A stretch of 64,000 bases of DNA from Sorangium cellulosum So ce56 (GCF_000067165.1 NC_010162.1:11272501-11336500); one strand, 5' to 3'. Shown: positions 25,848 through 35,868, counted from the first letter of the stretch. A program made the numbers and translations. The notes: generated by a model from the letters alone, not told the origin.

Positions 25848-28211
25848 ATGGTCTCCCGGAAGCTGCCCCCCAGCGAGTGTCGCAAGATCGTAGAGCCGCA
25901 GAGCTTCCGCTTCTCCACGACGGAGGAGGTCGCGCCGCTGTCGGCGGGCATCGGCTCGCAGGAGCGCGCCCTCGCCGCGCTCGCCTTCGGCCTCGACATC
26001 CGCCAGCCCCGCTTCCACGTCGTCGTCGTCGGCGCGCCCGGCACGGGCCGCACGTTCTGCGCGCGCGCCGTCGCGAAGCGCATCGCGGCGAGCCGCCCCA
26101 CGCCCGACGACATCCTCCTCCTGCCGAACCCGCACCGCCCGAGCGAGCCGACGGTCCTGTCGCTGCCGCCGGGCGAGGGGCGCCCCTTCGTCGAGGCGAT
26201 GGAGGAGCTCCACGAGAAGCTCGTCGACGCCCTGCGCGGCGCGACCGAGGGCGAGCGCTTCAAGCAGGCGCGCGGCAAGATCCAGCGCCGGGTGAACGCG
26301 GAGGAGCGGCGGCTCGAGGAGCAGCTCAAGTCCGCGGCGCGCGAGCTCGGCCTCGACCTCGTGCGCGGCGAGGACGAGGTGCAGATCACCTCGATCGAGG
26401 ACGCCGCCAACGCGCCGGACGGCGAGGCGCTGCTCGCCATCGCCGGATCCATCGAGGAGTTCGAGATGCGGCTCGCCACCGTGCAGGACGAGGCCGACGT
26501 CGAGCTGCGCGGCGTCGTGAAGCAGCTGCTCAGCGACGGGGTGAAGGCCTGCTTCCAGCCCGTGCGCGCGCGCTTCGAGGGGCGCAATGACATCAGCGCC
26601 TTCCTCGCGGACGTCGAGACGGTCGTGTCGAAGGAGTTCCGCCTGCTCGTCGACGAGGCGCGCGGCGAGGAGGGCGGCGCCACCCTCCCGCGCGGCGTGG
26701 TCGTCCCGACGCTCCTCACGGAGCACACGCCCGACTCCGGCGCTCCGGTCGTCGACGTCCCCTACCCCACGCTGACCGCCCTGTTCGGCCGCACCCACGC
26801 GCCGCCCGACTCCGGCTTCCCGCCGGAGCCCGGCTTCGCCGTCGCGGGCGCCCTCCACGAGGCGGCCGGCGGCTTCCTCATCCTGCCCGCGGGCGCGCTC
26901 CTCAAGAACGAGGCGCTCTACGAGCAGCTCAAGGCCTGCCTCCTCGCGGGCAAGTTCATCGTGCCCGAGCACAACCCGTCGTACTTCCGCGGCACGGCGG
27001 AGGAGCTGCTCTTCCCGCCGATCCCCATCGACGTGAAGGTCGTCCTCGTCACGAACCCGCAGCTCTACCAGGACCTGCACGACGCCGATCCGGAGTTCTC
27101 GCAGCTCTTCAAGGTGCAGGCGCGCTTCGAGACGACGATCTCGCTCGATCAGGCGCTGCTCACGTACCCCGCGTTCCTCGCCGGCTTCGCGCACGATCGC
27201 GGCCTCCCGCCGATCACGGCCGACGGCGTGACCGCGCTCCTCTTCCACGGCGGCCGCCTCGCGGAGAGCCAGACCAAGGTGAGCGCGCAGGTCGGGCTCA
27301 TCGCCGAGGTCGCGACCGAGGCCGGCTACCGGGCCCAGCGCCGCGGCCGCAAGGTGGTCGACGGCCCCGAGGTCAACGAGGCGCTCGAGGCGGCGCGGCG
27401 CCGCGGGAGCCATTTCCGCGACCACGTGCACGAGCTGCTCTCGGACGGGACGATCCGCATCGACGTGACCGGCCGGCGCGTCGGGCAGGTCAACGCCATC
27501 TCGGTCCTGTCCGACGGCCCGCAGACGTTCGGCCGCCCCTGCCGGGTGACGGCGGTCGTCTACCCGGGCCGCGAGGGCCCGGTGAACATCGCGCGCGAGG
27601 TCGAGATGTCCGGCCCGCTCCACAGCAAGGGCGTGCTCGTCCTCACGGGCTTCCTCGCGGCCCGGTTCGCCCAGCACCGCCCGCTCTCGTTCGGCGCCTC
27701 GCTCGTCTTCGAGCAGACCTACGAGCCCATCGAGGGCGACAGCGCCTCGTCGAGCGAGCTGTACGCGCTCCTGTCCGCGCTCTCCGGCGTCCCGATCCGG
27801 CAGGAGCTCGCCGTGACGGGCAGCATCGATCAGCAGGGGAGCATCCAGCCCGTGGGCGGCATCAACGAGAAGATCGAGGCCTTCTTCGATCTGTGCGCCG
27901 CCAAGGGCCTGACGGGCGAGCAGGGCGTGCTGATCCCGAGCGCGAACCGCGACGCGCTCATGCTGCGGGGCGACGTCGTGACGGCGATCGAGGCCGGCCG
28001 CTTCCACGTGTTCGAGGTGAGCTCCGTCGAGGAGGGCATCGAGATCATCACCGGCGTCCCCGCGGGCGTCGCCGACGCGGACGGAAGGTACCCGGAGGGG
28101 ACCGTGTTCCACGCGGCGGACCAGCGGCTCGAGCGCTTCCACCAGGCGATCGCCGACACGCCGAAGGGCGCGACGAGCGCGGATCCTCGACGAATGCTCA
28201 GGGAGCGCTGA
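25848..28211 (+). CDS. Lon-like ATP-dependent protease (LonB/AAA_32 type)
   Basis: The 787-residue protease lacks the Lon substrate-binding N-domain. It has a Walker A (GAPGTGRT, near 63), a long helical insertion (about 120-230) and a Lon protease domain. The catalytic dyad is S632 (EGDSASSSE) and K675 (GGINEKIEAFF), 43 residues apart as in classical Lon. The loop GSIDQQGSIQPVGGINEKI is diagnostic. It should degrade cytoplasmic proteins using ATP. Start at ATG 25848 gives the family's opening KLPPSECRKIVEPQSF. It may belong to the same stress block as the upstream GH65 and Usp genes. Confidence 0.93.
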   Translation: MVSRKLPPSECRKIVEPQSFRFSTTEEVAPLSAGIGSQERALAALAFGLDIRQPRFHVVVVGAPGTGRTFCARAVAKRIAASRPTPDDILLLPNPHRPSEPTVLSLPPGEGRPFVEAMEELHEKLVDALRGATEGERFKQARGKIQRRVNAEERRLEEQLKSAARELGLDLVRGEDEVQITSIEDAANAPDGEALLAIAGSIEEFEMRLATVQDEADVELRGVVKQLLSDGVKACFQPVRARFEGRNDISAFLADVETVVSKEFRLLVDEARGEEGGATLPRGVVVPTLLTEHTPDSGAPVVDVPYPTLTALFGRTHAPPDSGFPPEPGFAVAGALHEAAGGFLILPAGALLKNEALYEQLKACLLAGKFIVPEHNPSYFRGTAEELLFPPIPIDVKVVLVTNPQLYQDLHDADPEFSQLFKVQARFETTISLDQALLTYPAFLAGFAHDRGLPPITADGVTALLFHGGRLAESQTKVSAQVGLIAEVATEAGYRAQRRGRKVVDGPEVNEALEAARRRGSHFRDHVHELLSDGTIRIDVTGRRVGQVNAISVLSDGPQTFGRPCRVTAVVYPGREGPVNIAREVEMSGPLHSKGVLVLTGFLAARFAQHRPLSFGASLVFEQTYEPIEGDSASSSELYALLSALSGVPIRQELAVTGSIDQQGSIQPVGGINEKIEAFFDLCAAKGLTGEQGVLIPSANRDALMLRGDVVTAIEAGRFHVFEVSSVEEGIEIITGVPAGVADADGRYPEGTVFHAADQRLERFHQAIADTPKGATSADPRRMLRER

Positions 28212-28273
28212 GGAGGACCCGTGGCAGCGAAGCGCGCGGCCGGACCCGCGCCGATCGGCGCCGGAGCCCACCG

Positions 28274-29089
28274 ATGACGCGGCGGCTCCTCCTGCTCGCG
28301 GCGGCCGGCGCCGCGGCGGCGCTGCTGGCGTGGGGCGCGCTCGCGCGGTGGCGTGATGGATCGCCCTCGCTCGGCGCCGCCTGCGCGGCCGCCGCCGCGA
28401 TCGCGCTGCTGGTCCTCCTCGGCGGCGCCGTCCGGCGGCGCTTCGCCGCGAGGCCCGGTCGATCCTGGCGCCAGGCGCCCGCAGCGCCTCGGCTCCCGCG
28501 GACGGGGCAGCCGGCCGCGCGCCCCGCGGAGCGCGCCCTGACGCCGCCGACCGAGCTCGACGACCCGCGGATCATCTACGCCTTTGCAGCCCAGGCCGTC
28601 GGTCAGTCGCTCGCCTGGGAGGGGAGCTACAAGGCGGCGGCCGCCTCGCTGCGCGACGTGCCTCGCGACTGGATACCTCCGCAGGTCCGGGTGCTCGTCA
28701 TGAGCAACCTCGCCCAATGGCAGCTCTGCGCCGGCGACATCGAGTCCGCCCGGCGGCTCCTCCCGGACCTGGACGAGGAGCGCGCGCCGGCGTCGGTGCG
28801 GCCGCTCGTGCGGGGAGCGCGCGCCGCGGTGCTCGTGCGCACCGGCGACGTCGAGGGCGCGCTCTCCCTGATCGGCCTCCGCGATGGCGAGCGGGAAGAG
28901 CCGACCGAGGTGCGCCAGCGCTACCGCATCACCCGCGCGCATGCGCTCACCGCGCTCGGCGAGCCCGCCGCGGCGCGCGCGGAGCTCCGCCGGGTGGTCG
29001 ATGACGTCGGCGTCGACGAGCTCTGCCGCTGGATTCCCGCGGGCGGGCCCGCCCGGGCCGCGATGATCGAGCTCATCGACGAGGGCTGA
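28274..29089 (+). CDS. Membrane-anchored helical-repeat-like protein
   Basis: This 271-residue protein has two N-terminal membrane helices (about 4-24 and 33-52), a basic Pro-rich linker and a soluble domain of paired amphipathic helices (about 95-265) with TPR-like spacing, e.g. AFAAQAVGQSLAWEGSYKAA, NLAQWQLCAGDIESARRLL and ARAAVLVRTGDVEGALSLIG. TPR-type folds bind proteins; the partner is unknown. It starts 62 bp after the protease in the same direction, so a role in feeding or anchoring the protease at the membrane is possible but unproven. Confidence 0.75.
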   Translation: MTRRLLLLAAAGAAAALLAWGALARWRDGSPSLGAACAAAAAIALLVLLGGAVRRRFAARPGRSWRQAPAAPRLPRTGQPAARPAERALTPPTELDDPRIIYAFAAQAVGQSLAWEGSYKAAAASLRDVPRDWIPPQVRVLVMSNLAQWQLCAGDIESARRLLPDLDEERAPASVRPLVRGARAAVLVRTGDVEGALSLIGLRDGEREEPTEVRQRYRITRAHALTALGEPAAARAELRRVVDDVGVDELCRWIPAGGPARAAMIELIDEG

Positions 29090-29534
29090 CGGATCCGCGC
29101 CGCCGCGAGGCCGCGACTCGCCAAGCGCGGATCTCGGGTCGCTCGAGTCACGCGCAACTCGGATCGTCACGCCGCTTGTCAAGCGTCATTTCCCTGGTTT
29201 GTCGCGCGGGAAGCCCCCCTCTCCCGGCGCCGGGCGCTCGAAGCCCACAGAGCGCATCGTGTGCGCTTCCCCGGGGATTCCGGTTCGCGGTGGGGCGAGC
29301 CACGTTGCGAGCGCCTGGCGGCTGGTAGAAAAAGGATGCTGTACGCAAAGTGCATCGGGCCAGGTAGCCTTTTCGCGTCGACCGGGGGAGAACGCATGCC
29401 AACCTGTATGGGTGGCCAATGAGGGTGGAGGCGCCACGGGGGGTGATCGGCGGGTGTTGCACCGGTTCAACCAGCCCAACGCGCCCCATCGTGGCGACTC
29501 GCCTCGCTCACAGGAGCCCGCCCCGGAGGCTCCC
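29090..29534. other. Intergenic region upstream of the hybrid kinase
   Basis: CGCTTG-T-CAAGCG at 29173-29185 is a perfect 6+1+6 inverted repeat shortly after the TPR-like gene; it could be a terminator or an operator. The kinase reading frame is open from 29199, but I take its start to be 29535. Nothing else recognisable is present. Confidence 0.45.
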
Positions 29535-31601
29535 GTGAACCGCCCAGCGGATACGCCGTCCCATCGCATCCTCATCGTGGACGACAGCCCCACGTACCTG
29601 AACCAGGTCGCGGCGGCGATGCGCGACGAAGGCTACTTGCCGGTGCTCGCCCACTCGGGGGAGGAGGCGCTCGCGCGGCTCACGGTGGCGCGCGTCGACG
29701 GCATTCTGCTCGACATGGTGATGCCGGGTCTGTCGGGCCCGGCCACGTGCCTCCGCATCAAGGCGAACGCCTCGTGGCGGCCGATCCCGCTGCTGATGCT
29801 CACCGGCCGCGACGACCACAAGGCGATCCTCGACGCCCTCTCGGCCGGCGCCGACGATTTCGTGACGAAGACGGGCGAGCTCACGGTGCTGAAGGCGCGC
29901 CTGCGCGCCCAGCTGCGCAGGAAGCATTACGAGGACGAGAACCGCAGGATGCGCGAGCTCCTCCTGCGCCGGGAGATGGAGGCGGCGGAGGCGCGCGCCG
30001 ACCGGCGCCTCAAGCAGAGCGAGGAGCGGTTCCGACTCATCGTGGAGGGCGTCCAGGACTACGCCATCTTCATGCTCGACCCCGCCGGCCGCATCGCCAG
30101 CTGGAACCCGGGCGCCGAGCGCATCAACGGCTACCGGGCCGACGAGATCATCGGCTGCCACTGCTCGGTCCTCTTCCCGCCGGAGGACGTCGAGCTCGGC
30201 AGGCCCGCCGCGGAGCTCGAGTCCACCGTCGAGACCGGCCGCTCGATCCAGGAGGGTTACCGCGTCCGCAAGGACGGCACCCGCTACTGGGCGAACGAGG
30301 TGATCAGCGTGCTCTTCGACGAGGCCGGGCAGCTGCGCGGCTTCGCGAAGGTCACCCGCGACGTGACGGAGCGCCGCCGCGTCCACGAGGCGCAGCGCAT
30401 CCTCGTCTCCGCCGGGCAGATCCTCGGCGAGTCGCTCGATTTCGAGGAGACGCTGCGGCGCGTGGTCCGCGTCGCGCTCCCCGACTTCGCGTCGATCTGC
30501 GTGCTCCTGCTGCAGGACGAGTCCGGCGCGATCGATCGGCAGGTGACCGCCCACGCGGATCCGTCGATGGCGATGGCGACCGAGCTGCTCGGCAGGATCA
30601 CGGCCGACTCTGCCGGGCGGGGCATCGGCAGGGTCCTGCGCACGGCGCAGCCGGAGCTCATCCCCAAGGTGACCGACTCCTTCGTCCGCGCGATCTCGTT
30701 CGATCAGGCGCACTACGAGGCGCTGCGCTCGCTCTCGCTCGCCTCGCACCTCACGGTCCCGCTGACGGCGCGCGGCCGCACGCTGGGCACGCTCTCGTTC
30801 GCCTCGACGCACCGGCGCTACGACGCCGTCGATCTCGACCTCGCGCAGGATCTCGCGCGCCGCGCGGCGCTGGCCGTCGACAACGCCCGGCTCTACCGGG
30901 AGGCGCAGCTCGCGGTGCGCGCGCGCGACGATTTCCTCACGATCGCCTCGCACGAGCTCCGCACCCCGCTCACGCCCATGCAGCTGCAGGTCGACGGCCT
31001 CCTGCGCGCCGGCAAGCGCGGCGGCCTCACCGCCGAGCGCGCCACGCCGCGGCTCGAGATGATCAAGCGGCAGGTCGAGCGGCTCGCCCGGCTCATCACG
31101 AACCTGCTCGACATCTCGCGCATCTCCGCGGGCCGCCTGCAGATCGAGCTCGAGGACGTCGATCTCGCGGCCACGGTGAACGAGGCGCTGGAGCGGTTCC
31201 GTGAGGAGCTCTGCGCCGCCGGCTGCCCCGTCAACCTGTCGGCCCCCGCCTCGATCGTCGGCCGGTGGGATCGCCTCCGGCTCGATCAGATCGTCACGAA
31301 CCTCCTGTCGAACGCCGTCAAGTACGGCGCCGGCAAGCCCATCGACGTCACGCTGGAGGACCTCGCGGACCGCGCCCGCCTGACGGTGCGGGATCGCGGC
31401 ATCGGCATCGCCCCGGAGCAGCAGGCCCGCATCTTCGAGCGCTTCGAGCGCGCCGTCTCCAGCGAGAACTACAGCGGCTTCGGCATGGGGCTGTGGATCG
31501 TGCGGCAGATCGCCGACGCGCTCGGGGCGACGATCCAGGTCGACAGCCGGCCGGGCGAGGGGGCGACCTTCACCGTCGACCTGCCGAAGGAGCCCGCCTG
31601 A
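29535..31601 (+). CDS. Hybrid sensor kinase REC-PAS-GAF-HisKA-HATPase
   Basis: GTG 29535 has GGAGG five bases upstream and starts VNRPADTPSHRILIVDDSP, giving 688 residues. Order: receiver (about 8-130, acceptor D60), coiled helix, PAS (about 165-285, ending FAKVTRDVTERRR), GAF (about 300-460), HisKA with H473 in IASHELRTP, HATPase with NLLSNAVKYG and GMGLWIVRQI. There are no membrane segments, so it is cytoplasmic. The input receiver at the N-terminus implies that another kinase gates it. The frame runs further upstream to 29199, but that stretch has no domain pattern. A solitary gene. Confidence 0.92.
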   Translation: MNRPADTPSHRILIVDDSPTYLNQVAAAMRDEGYLPVLAHSGEEALARLTVARVDGILLDMVMPGLSGPATCLRIKANASWRPIPLLMLTGRDDHKAILDALSAGADDFVTKTGELTVLKARLRAQLRRKHYEDENRRMRELLLRREMEAAEARADRRLKQSEERFRLIVEGVQDYAIFMLDPAGRIASWNPGAERINGYRADEIIGCHCSVLFPPEDVELGRPAAELESTVETGRSIQEGYRVRKDGTRYWANEVISVLFDEAGQLRGFAKVTRDVTERRRVHEAQRILVSAGQILGESLDFEETLRRVVRVALPDFASICVLLLQDESGAIDRQVTAHADPSMAMATELLGRITADSAGRGIGRVLRTAQPELIPKVTDSFVRAISFDQAHYEALRSLSLASHLTVPLTARGRTLGTLSFASTHRRYDAVDLDLAQDLARRAALAVDNARLYREAQLAVRARDDFLTIASHELRTPLTPMQLQVDGLLRAGKRGGLTAERATPRLEMIKRQVERLARLITNLLDISRISAGRLQIELEDVDLAATVNEALERFREELCAAGCPVNLSAPASIVGRWDRLRLDQIVTNLLSNAVKYGAGKPIDVTLEDLADRARLTVRDRGIGIAPEQQARIFERFERAVSSENYSGFGMGLWIVRQIADALGATIQVDSRPGEGATFTVDLPKEPA

Positions 31602-31641
31602 CGCCCTCCACGCCGCGCGGCGCGCGCCGCGCGCTGCGCGA

Positions 31642-32163
31642 CTAGAGCGCCCGCCGCACCCGGCGGCGCTGCTCGATCATGTGCTGGGTGATCTGCTGCC
31701 TGCCCTCGGCGCGCTCCACCAGCGTCCACACGTTGTCGCTGCGCTCCCTGCCCGCGCAGTCGAGGAGCGCGTCGGCCGCCTGCTCGGCGGGGATGAGCCC
31801 GTCGTGTCGCCCCGGGAGCTCCACCACGGCCGCGCGCGTGCAGAGCCCGCCCATCGTGGCGAGCATCCGGCGCACGATCTCGCGGAAGACCGCCTCGTCG
31901 AACGCGTCGCGCTCGCCGGCGCCGAACAGGACGAGCTTGTCGAACGCCATGCGCGGCTTGCACGGGATCATGACGACCTCGCCGAGCTCGCCGGTGATCA
32001 GGCCCTGCCGCCTCAGCTCGGAGATCCGGCCGCCGAGCCGCCAGTCGCAGAGGCCGGCCACGCCGTGGGCCGGCCGCGCGTCGCAGAACGGGGCGCACGC
32101 GAGCACCTCCGAGTCGAGCTCGTCGAGGCTCTGCAGGTCGGGGGAGATGAACCGTAATTCCAC
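31642..32163 (-). CDS. Stand-alone M17 leucyl-aminopeptidase N-terminal domain protein
   Basis: From GTG 32163, five bases past the TPP-enzyme stop, the protein is 173 residues. ELRFISPDLQSLDELDSEVL, MIPCKPRMAFDKLVLFGAG and FREIVRRMLATMGGLCTRAAVVELPG resemble the N-terminal, macro-like domain of peptidase M17, without the metallo-catalytic C-terminal half. It cannot therefore be a peptidase. In M17 enzymes this domain shapes the hexamer or binds nucleic acid; here it may be a ligand-binding subunit. Its tight coupling with the TPP-dependent enzyme points to a joint function that I cannot name. Confidence 0.75.
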   Translation of the reverse strand: MELRFISPDLQSLDELDSEVLACAPFCDARPAHGVAGLCDWRLGGRISELRRQGLITGELGEVVMIPCKPRMAFDKLVLFGAGERDAFDEAVFREIVRRMLATMGGLCTRAAVVELPGRHDGLIPAEQAADALLDCAGRERSDNVWTLVERAEGRQQITQHMIEQRRRVRRAL

Positions 32164-32168
32164 GTGGA

Positions 32169-33791
32169 TCAGACGCTGATGGCGCCCTTGCGGAAGTCGC
32201 TCTTCGCGATCTTCACGTTGACGCAAGCGGGCCTGCCGCACCGGAACGCCTCGTCCAGCGCGGGCCCGAGCTCCTCGACGCGCTCCACGCAGGCCCCGAA
32301 GCCGCCGAGCGCCTCGACCACGCGGTCGTACCGGGTGAAGTCGAGCGACGTCGCCGGCGCGCGGCCCTCGCCGTAGAGCTCCACCTGCCCCCGGCGGATC
32401 TGCGTCCAGGCCGCGTCGTTCCCGATCACGCTCACGACGGGGATGCCCTGGCGCACCATCGCCTCGAACTCGAGCGCGTGGAAGCCGAACGATCCGTCGC
32501 CGTACACGAGGACCACGTTGGCCTCTGGCCGCGCCAGCTTGGCCGCCATCGCGTAGCCCGGTCCCACCCCGAGGGTCCCGAGCGGGCCGGGGTCCATCCA
32601 GAGCTGCGGCCACTCGAGCTTCAGCACGTTCGCGGCCGTGGCCACGAAGTCCCCTCCGTCGCCGATGACGATGTCGTCCTTGCCGAGGCGCTTGCCGATC
32701 TCCGCGCAGACGCGCAGCGGGTTCGGCGGATCGCCGTCGCTCGCGATCTCCGCCAGCATCTTCGCGCGCGATCGCTCCTCGGCCTCGCGCACGGCCGAGA
32801 GCCACGCCGCGGCCGTCTTGTCGGGCACCTCCGCGAGCAGCTGCTCCAGGACGACGCCGCTGTCCCCGTCGATCCCGACGTCGACGCGGCGGTTCTTGCC
32901 GAGCTCGCTCCCGTCGAGATCGATCTGGACGACCTTGGCCGTCGGGCTGATGGCGCGGCCGTACTCGAGGCGGAAGTCGAAGGGGGTCCCGAGCACCACG
33001 CAGAGGTCGGTCTGCGAGAGCGCGAAGCGGCGCGAGCGGCTCATGAGCCCTGGGTGCGCGTGGGGCAGGGCGCCGCGGGCCATGCCGTTCAGGTAGAAGG
33101 GCGCCCTCACCGCGTCGGCGAAGCGGCGCAGCGCGTCGCGCCGCGGCGACCACCGGAGCTGGCTCCCGACGATGAACATGGGCCGCTCGGCGTCCCTCAG
33201 CAGGGCCGCGGCCCGCGCGACGGCGGCCGGGTCGCCTCCGGGGCGAGGCGGGGCCGCGGGCGCGGTGGCGGGCGCGTCGTCGCCGGCGTAGTTCATCAGC
33301 AGGTCGAGCGGCATCTCGAGGAAGACCGGGCCTGGCACGTTCGCCTGGGCGACGCGGAAGGCCGAGTCCACGTACTCCTGGATGCGATCGGTCGAGGGGA
33401 CGGAGACGCTCCACTTCGAGATGGGGCGCATCAGCTCGACGTGGTTCATGTCCTGGAGCGAGCCCATGTCGGCGAGGGCGCGCGGACCGGCGCCCCCGAG
33501 GACGACCATCGGGACGCCCGCGCGCTGGGCGTTGGCGACGGCCGTCACCACGTCCGTCACGCCCGGCCCCGCGGTGACGGCGCACACCCCCGGCCTCCCG
33601 GTCACCCGCGCGTACCCGTCGGCGGCGTGCCCGGCGGTCTGCTCGTGTCGCACGTCGACCACCCGGATGCCGTCATCCAGGCACCCGTCGTAGATCGCCT
33701 GGATGTGCCCGCCGCACAGGGTGAAGAGGTGCGTCACCCCGTGTCTCGCGAGGGCCTTCGAGACAAGCCTGCCGCCGTGCACCTGCGCCAT
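32169..33791 (-). CDS. Acetolactate-synthase-like thiamine pyrophosphate enzyme
   Basis: Starting at ATG 33791 the protein is 540 residues with all three TPP-enzyme domains. The PYR domain carries the catalytic E50 (VVDVRHEQTAGHAADGYARV) and the LCGGHIQAIY loop. The PP domain carries GDGSFGFHALEFEAMVRQGI followed by the conserved N (IGNDAAW). The LFTLCGGHI and AVTAGPGVTD patterns resemble the ILVBL/2-hydroxyacyl-CoA lyase branch more than anabolic IlvB. The substrate is therefore probably a 2-keto acid or 2-hydroxyacyl thioester, unresolved. ATG 33809 is an alternative start. Operon with the M17-N gene, which begins 5 nt after its stop. Confidence 0.88.
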   Translation of the reverse strand: MAQVHGGRLVSKALARHGVTHLFTLCGGHIQAIYDGCLDDGIRVVDVRHEQTAGHAADGYARVTGRPGVCAVTAGPGVTDVVTAVANAQRAGVPMVVLGGAGPRALADMGSLQDMNHVELMRPISKWSVSVPSTDRIQEYVDSAFRVAQANVPGPVFLEMPLDLLMNYAGDDAPATAPAAPPRPGGDPAAVARAAALLRDAERPMFIVGSQLRWSPRRDALRRFADAVRAPFYLNGMARGALPHAHPGLMSRSRRFALSQTDLCVVLGTPFDFRLEYGRAISPTAKVVQIDLDGSELGKNRRVDVGIDGDSGVVLEQLLAEVPDKTAAAWLSAVREAEERSRAKMLAEIASDGDPPNPLRVCAEIGKRLGKDDIVIGDGGDFVATAANVLKLEWPQLWMDPGPLGTLGVGPGYAMAAKLARPEANVVLVYGDGSFGFHALEFEAMVRQGIPVVSVIGNDAAWTQIRRGQVELYGEGRAPATSLDFTRYDRVVEALGGFGACVERVEELGPALDEAFRCGRPACVNVKIAKSDFRKGAISV

Positions 33792-33809
33792 GGGGCCGGC
33801 ATATACCAT

Positions 33810-35364
33810 GTGCGACCCAGCGTCCTGCCGGCGAGCGGTCGGCTCGCGCCGCCGCCCGGGCGCGAGCGCGCGCCGCCCCGGCCACGCCGCCGGCCCGGGC
33901 CGCCCGGCGCTCCGAGCCGGCGCTCCGGGGACGAGCCCCGGGGCCACGCCTCGACGGCGGCATGACCGTCGCGCTGGGGCGCCGCGTCGAGGTGTCCACT
34001 CCTCGAATCATCACCGGAGCTGGGGGGTCGTGTCCGCCTGAAACCCTCATTGTCCGGGTGGTAGGCAAGTGTTCTTCCTAACCTCCCGACCTCGTCTGAG
34101 CTCTCTCGGGATCAGAGCACCACCCGCTTTCTGGCGCGCGCCGCCTTCATGATGGGTGATCCACGCTATCGCCCGATCAGGTCGGCTATCCGACCGCCGA
34201 GAAGGATAACCCCCCTTCGCAGGGCGTTGCTGTAAAAATACAGCTCCGCTACAGCGCCGACTCCGACCTTGGACGCGAGGTCGTCGCCCAACCGCGACGG
34301 CCGACGCCTTTGCGATCACGACCCCGACGCTGTTCTCTTCTATCCGGGCCACGAGATGATATAGTTGGAACCTTATTGCAGGTGCCTGCTCGACACTGCC
34401 ACCTCTCTCGACCTCTCCCCGGTGCTCCTTCCCTGCAGCCGCCGGCCTCGGAGAGGGTCCGGCTCTCTGCCGTCGGGGCCATCGCGCCGCCGGCGGTCGC
34501 CTCCATCGTCGGCGCTCCCCGTAACCTGGCGGAAACAATTCGGAGGGGGCTGGGTGGGTGGAGCCCCCGAGCTTCTGTGAGGAACGTAACCGGTTCAGAG
34601 CCGCCGCGGCGGTCGGCGGGCGCTGGGTGGTTGGCAACACAGGGCGTGTCGAGCTCGCCGAGCCCTCGCGGAGCGCGCGCGGCGCGTCCTGTGGCGGCGC
34701 CTGGCGCGCGGCGAGGGACGGCCGCGGCGACGGGACGGCGGGTCCGGCCGACGGCGGCGCTGGCGCGGCTCGCCTGCCGCGTGGCGACGACACACGATCT
34801 CCATGACGTGTGCTCGCCAACTCCTTTGCGGCGTACCGGCCTCGACGGGCTGGAGGCGTGGAGCCGCCGCGGCGATCTGGGCAGCGTCAGGGGTGGACAC
34901 GAGCCATCTTGTGCGGCGCCCTCGTGGACGCTGCCTTCACAACCTACGTCCCGAGCGGCGTCTACCACGTGTGCGCCGACTTCACCCGTCCGGGCCTTCC
35001 TGACACCGGATCGCCGTGTTGCTTTCACACGTGTGCGCCGAGACCTTCTCCGTCCATGGCGCATCATTTCATCACCGCGCGATCGCTCAGGGCATCACGC
35101 ACTCCTGTTGCAGCGCAAGAAAGGCCGAATTCTCGGCGATGTTGCGCGCGGCCCCGCGGGGTTCTCGTGCGCTGGCGCCTCGCCCTCTCCCAGCGTTCAT
35201 TTCAAATATCCTGCGCTCACAGAACGTTACCCAATACACCAAAATCACGCGTGACTGCTTACATGAGCTGGCGAGCTTGTTGTTTTTTATTTCGGGAAGG
35301 CTCTGTATCGGTTATGCGGGATAAGAGGACGCGCAATCGCGCTTCGCTGGAGTAGCATCGTCCT
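33810..35364. other. 1.5-kb gene-poor region with atypical composition
   Basis: Several long open frames exist, but none has family-like sequence, a ribosome site or the expected codon bias; I judge them spurious. The stretch is richer in A/T than its flanks, especially 34020-34420 and 35180-35360. It holds a perfect hairpin GCTGTA-AAAA-TACAGC (34229-34244), and CACGTGTGCGCCGA twice (34966 and 35028). It may be a decayed mobile element, a regulatory RNA region or simply relic DNA. No RNA family is recognised. Confidence 0.5.
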
Positions 35365-35712
35365 ATGTCGGAGCCCCCTAGTAGCAGTCAGTTGATCCGG
35401 ATACCCATGGTGCTGGCGCTCGACTGCAGCCCCCATTTTCTGGCTCGTTGCCGGAGGGTTGCAGCGCGGGCTCGTTTCCTCGTCCGCTCCTGCGATGCGG
35501 GCTCGGCGTGGGGGGTGGCCGTCCGCCTCCGGCCGCTGGCCATCGTCTTGCCGAGCCACTTGCACGATCGTGCGCCGAAGACCTTCGAGTTGCTCGCGGA
35601 GGACGCGGGAGCGCGCCTCGTCGTCGTGGAGTCCGAGCAGCTGCCCTCGGGCGAGCTGGAGGGCCACATCACCTACGCGATCGGCGAAGCGAGCCGAGCG
35701 CGCGGCGCCTAG
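35365..35712 (+). CDS. Small hypothetical protein, receiver-like
   Basis: The 115-residue protein reads IRIPMVLALDCSPHFLARCR, then LRPLAIVLPSHLHDRAPKTFELLAEDAGARLVVVES. The beta-alpha alternation (LALD; IVLP; LVVVES) looks like a truncated CheY-type receiver, but only one acid of the DD pocket is present and the acceptor position is not Asp, so phosphorylation is unlikely. No signal peptide. The gene is alone between a gene-poor stretch and a convergent outer-membrane-like gene; no strong ribosome site. I do not recognise a named family. Confidence 0.6.
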   Translation: MSEPPSSSQLIRIPMVLALDCSPHFLARCRRVAARARFLVRSCDAGSAWGVAVRLRPLAIVLPSHLHDRAPKTFELLAEDAGARLVVVESEQLPSGELEGHITYAIGEASRARGA

Positions 35713-35868
35713 AGCGACGGTCACCCGCTCTGCTCTGCATGGTGCAGAGGTGGGCGGAAACCGCTGTAGAGCGGGGGTGCAGGTTCGTGCGCTGCGGGCT
35801 CGGCCGCCGGGCAGGCGCGGCCCGTCGACAGGCAGGCGGCCCGCCGCCGGGCGCCCCGGCCGCGCGAC

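Noticed and set aside
34310..35254. 314-residue open frame in the gene-poor stretch
   Set aside because: Composition is Arg/Ser/Pro-rich frame noise, with no domain, signal or ribosome site.
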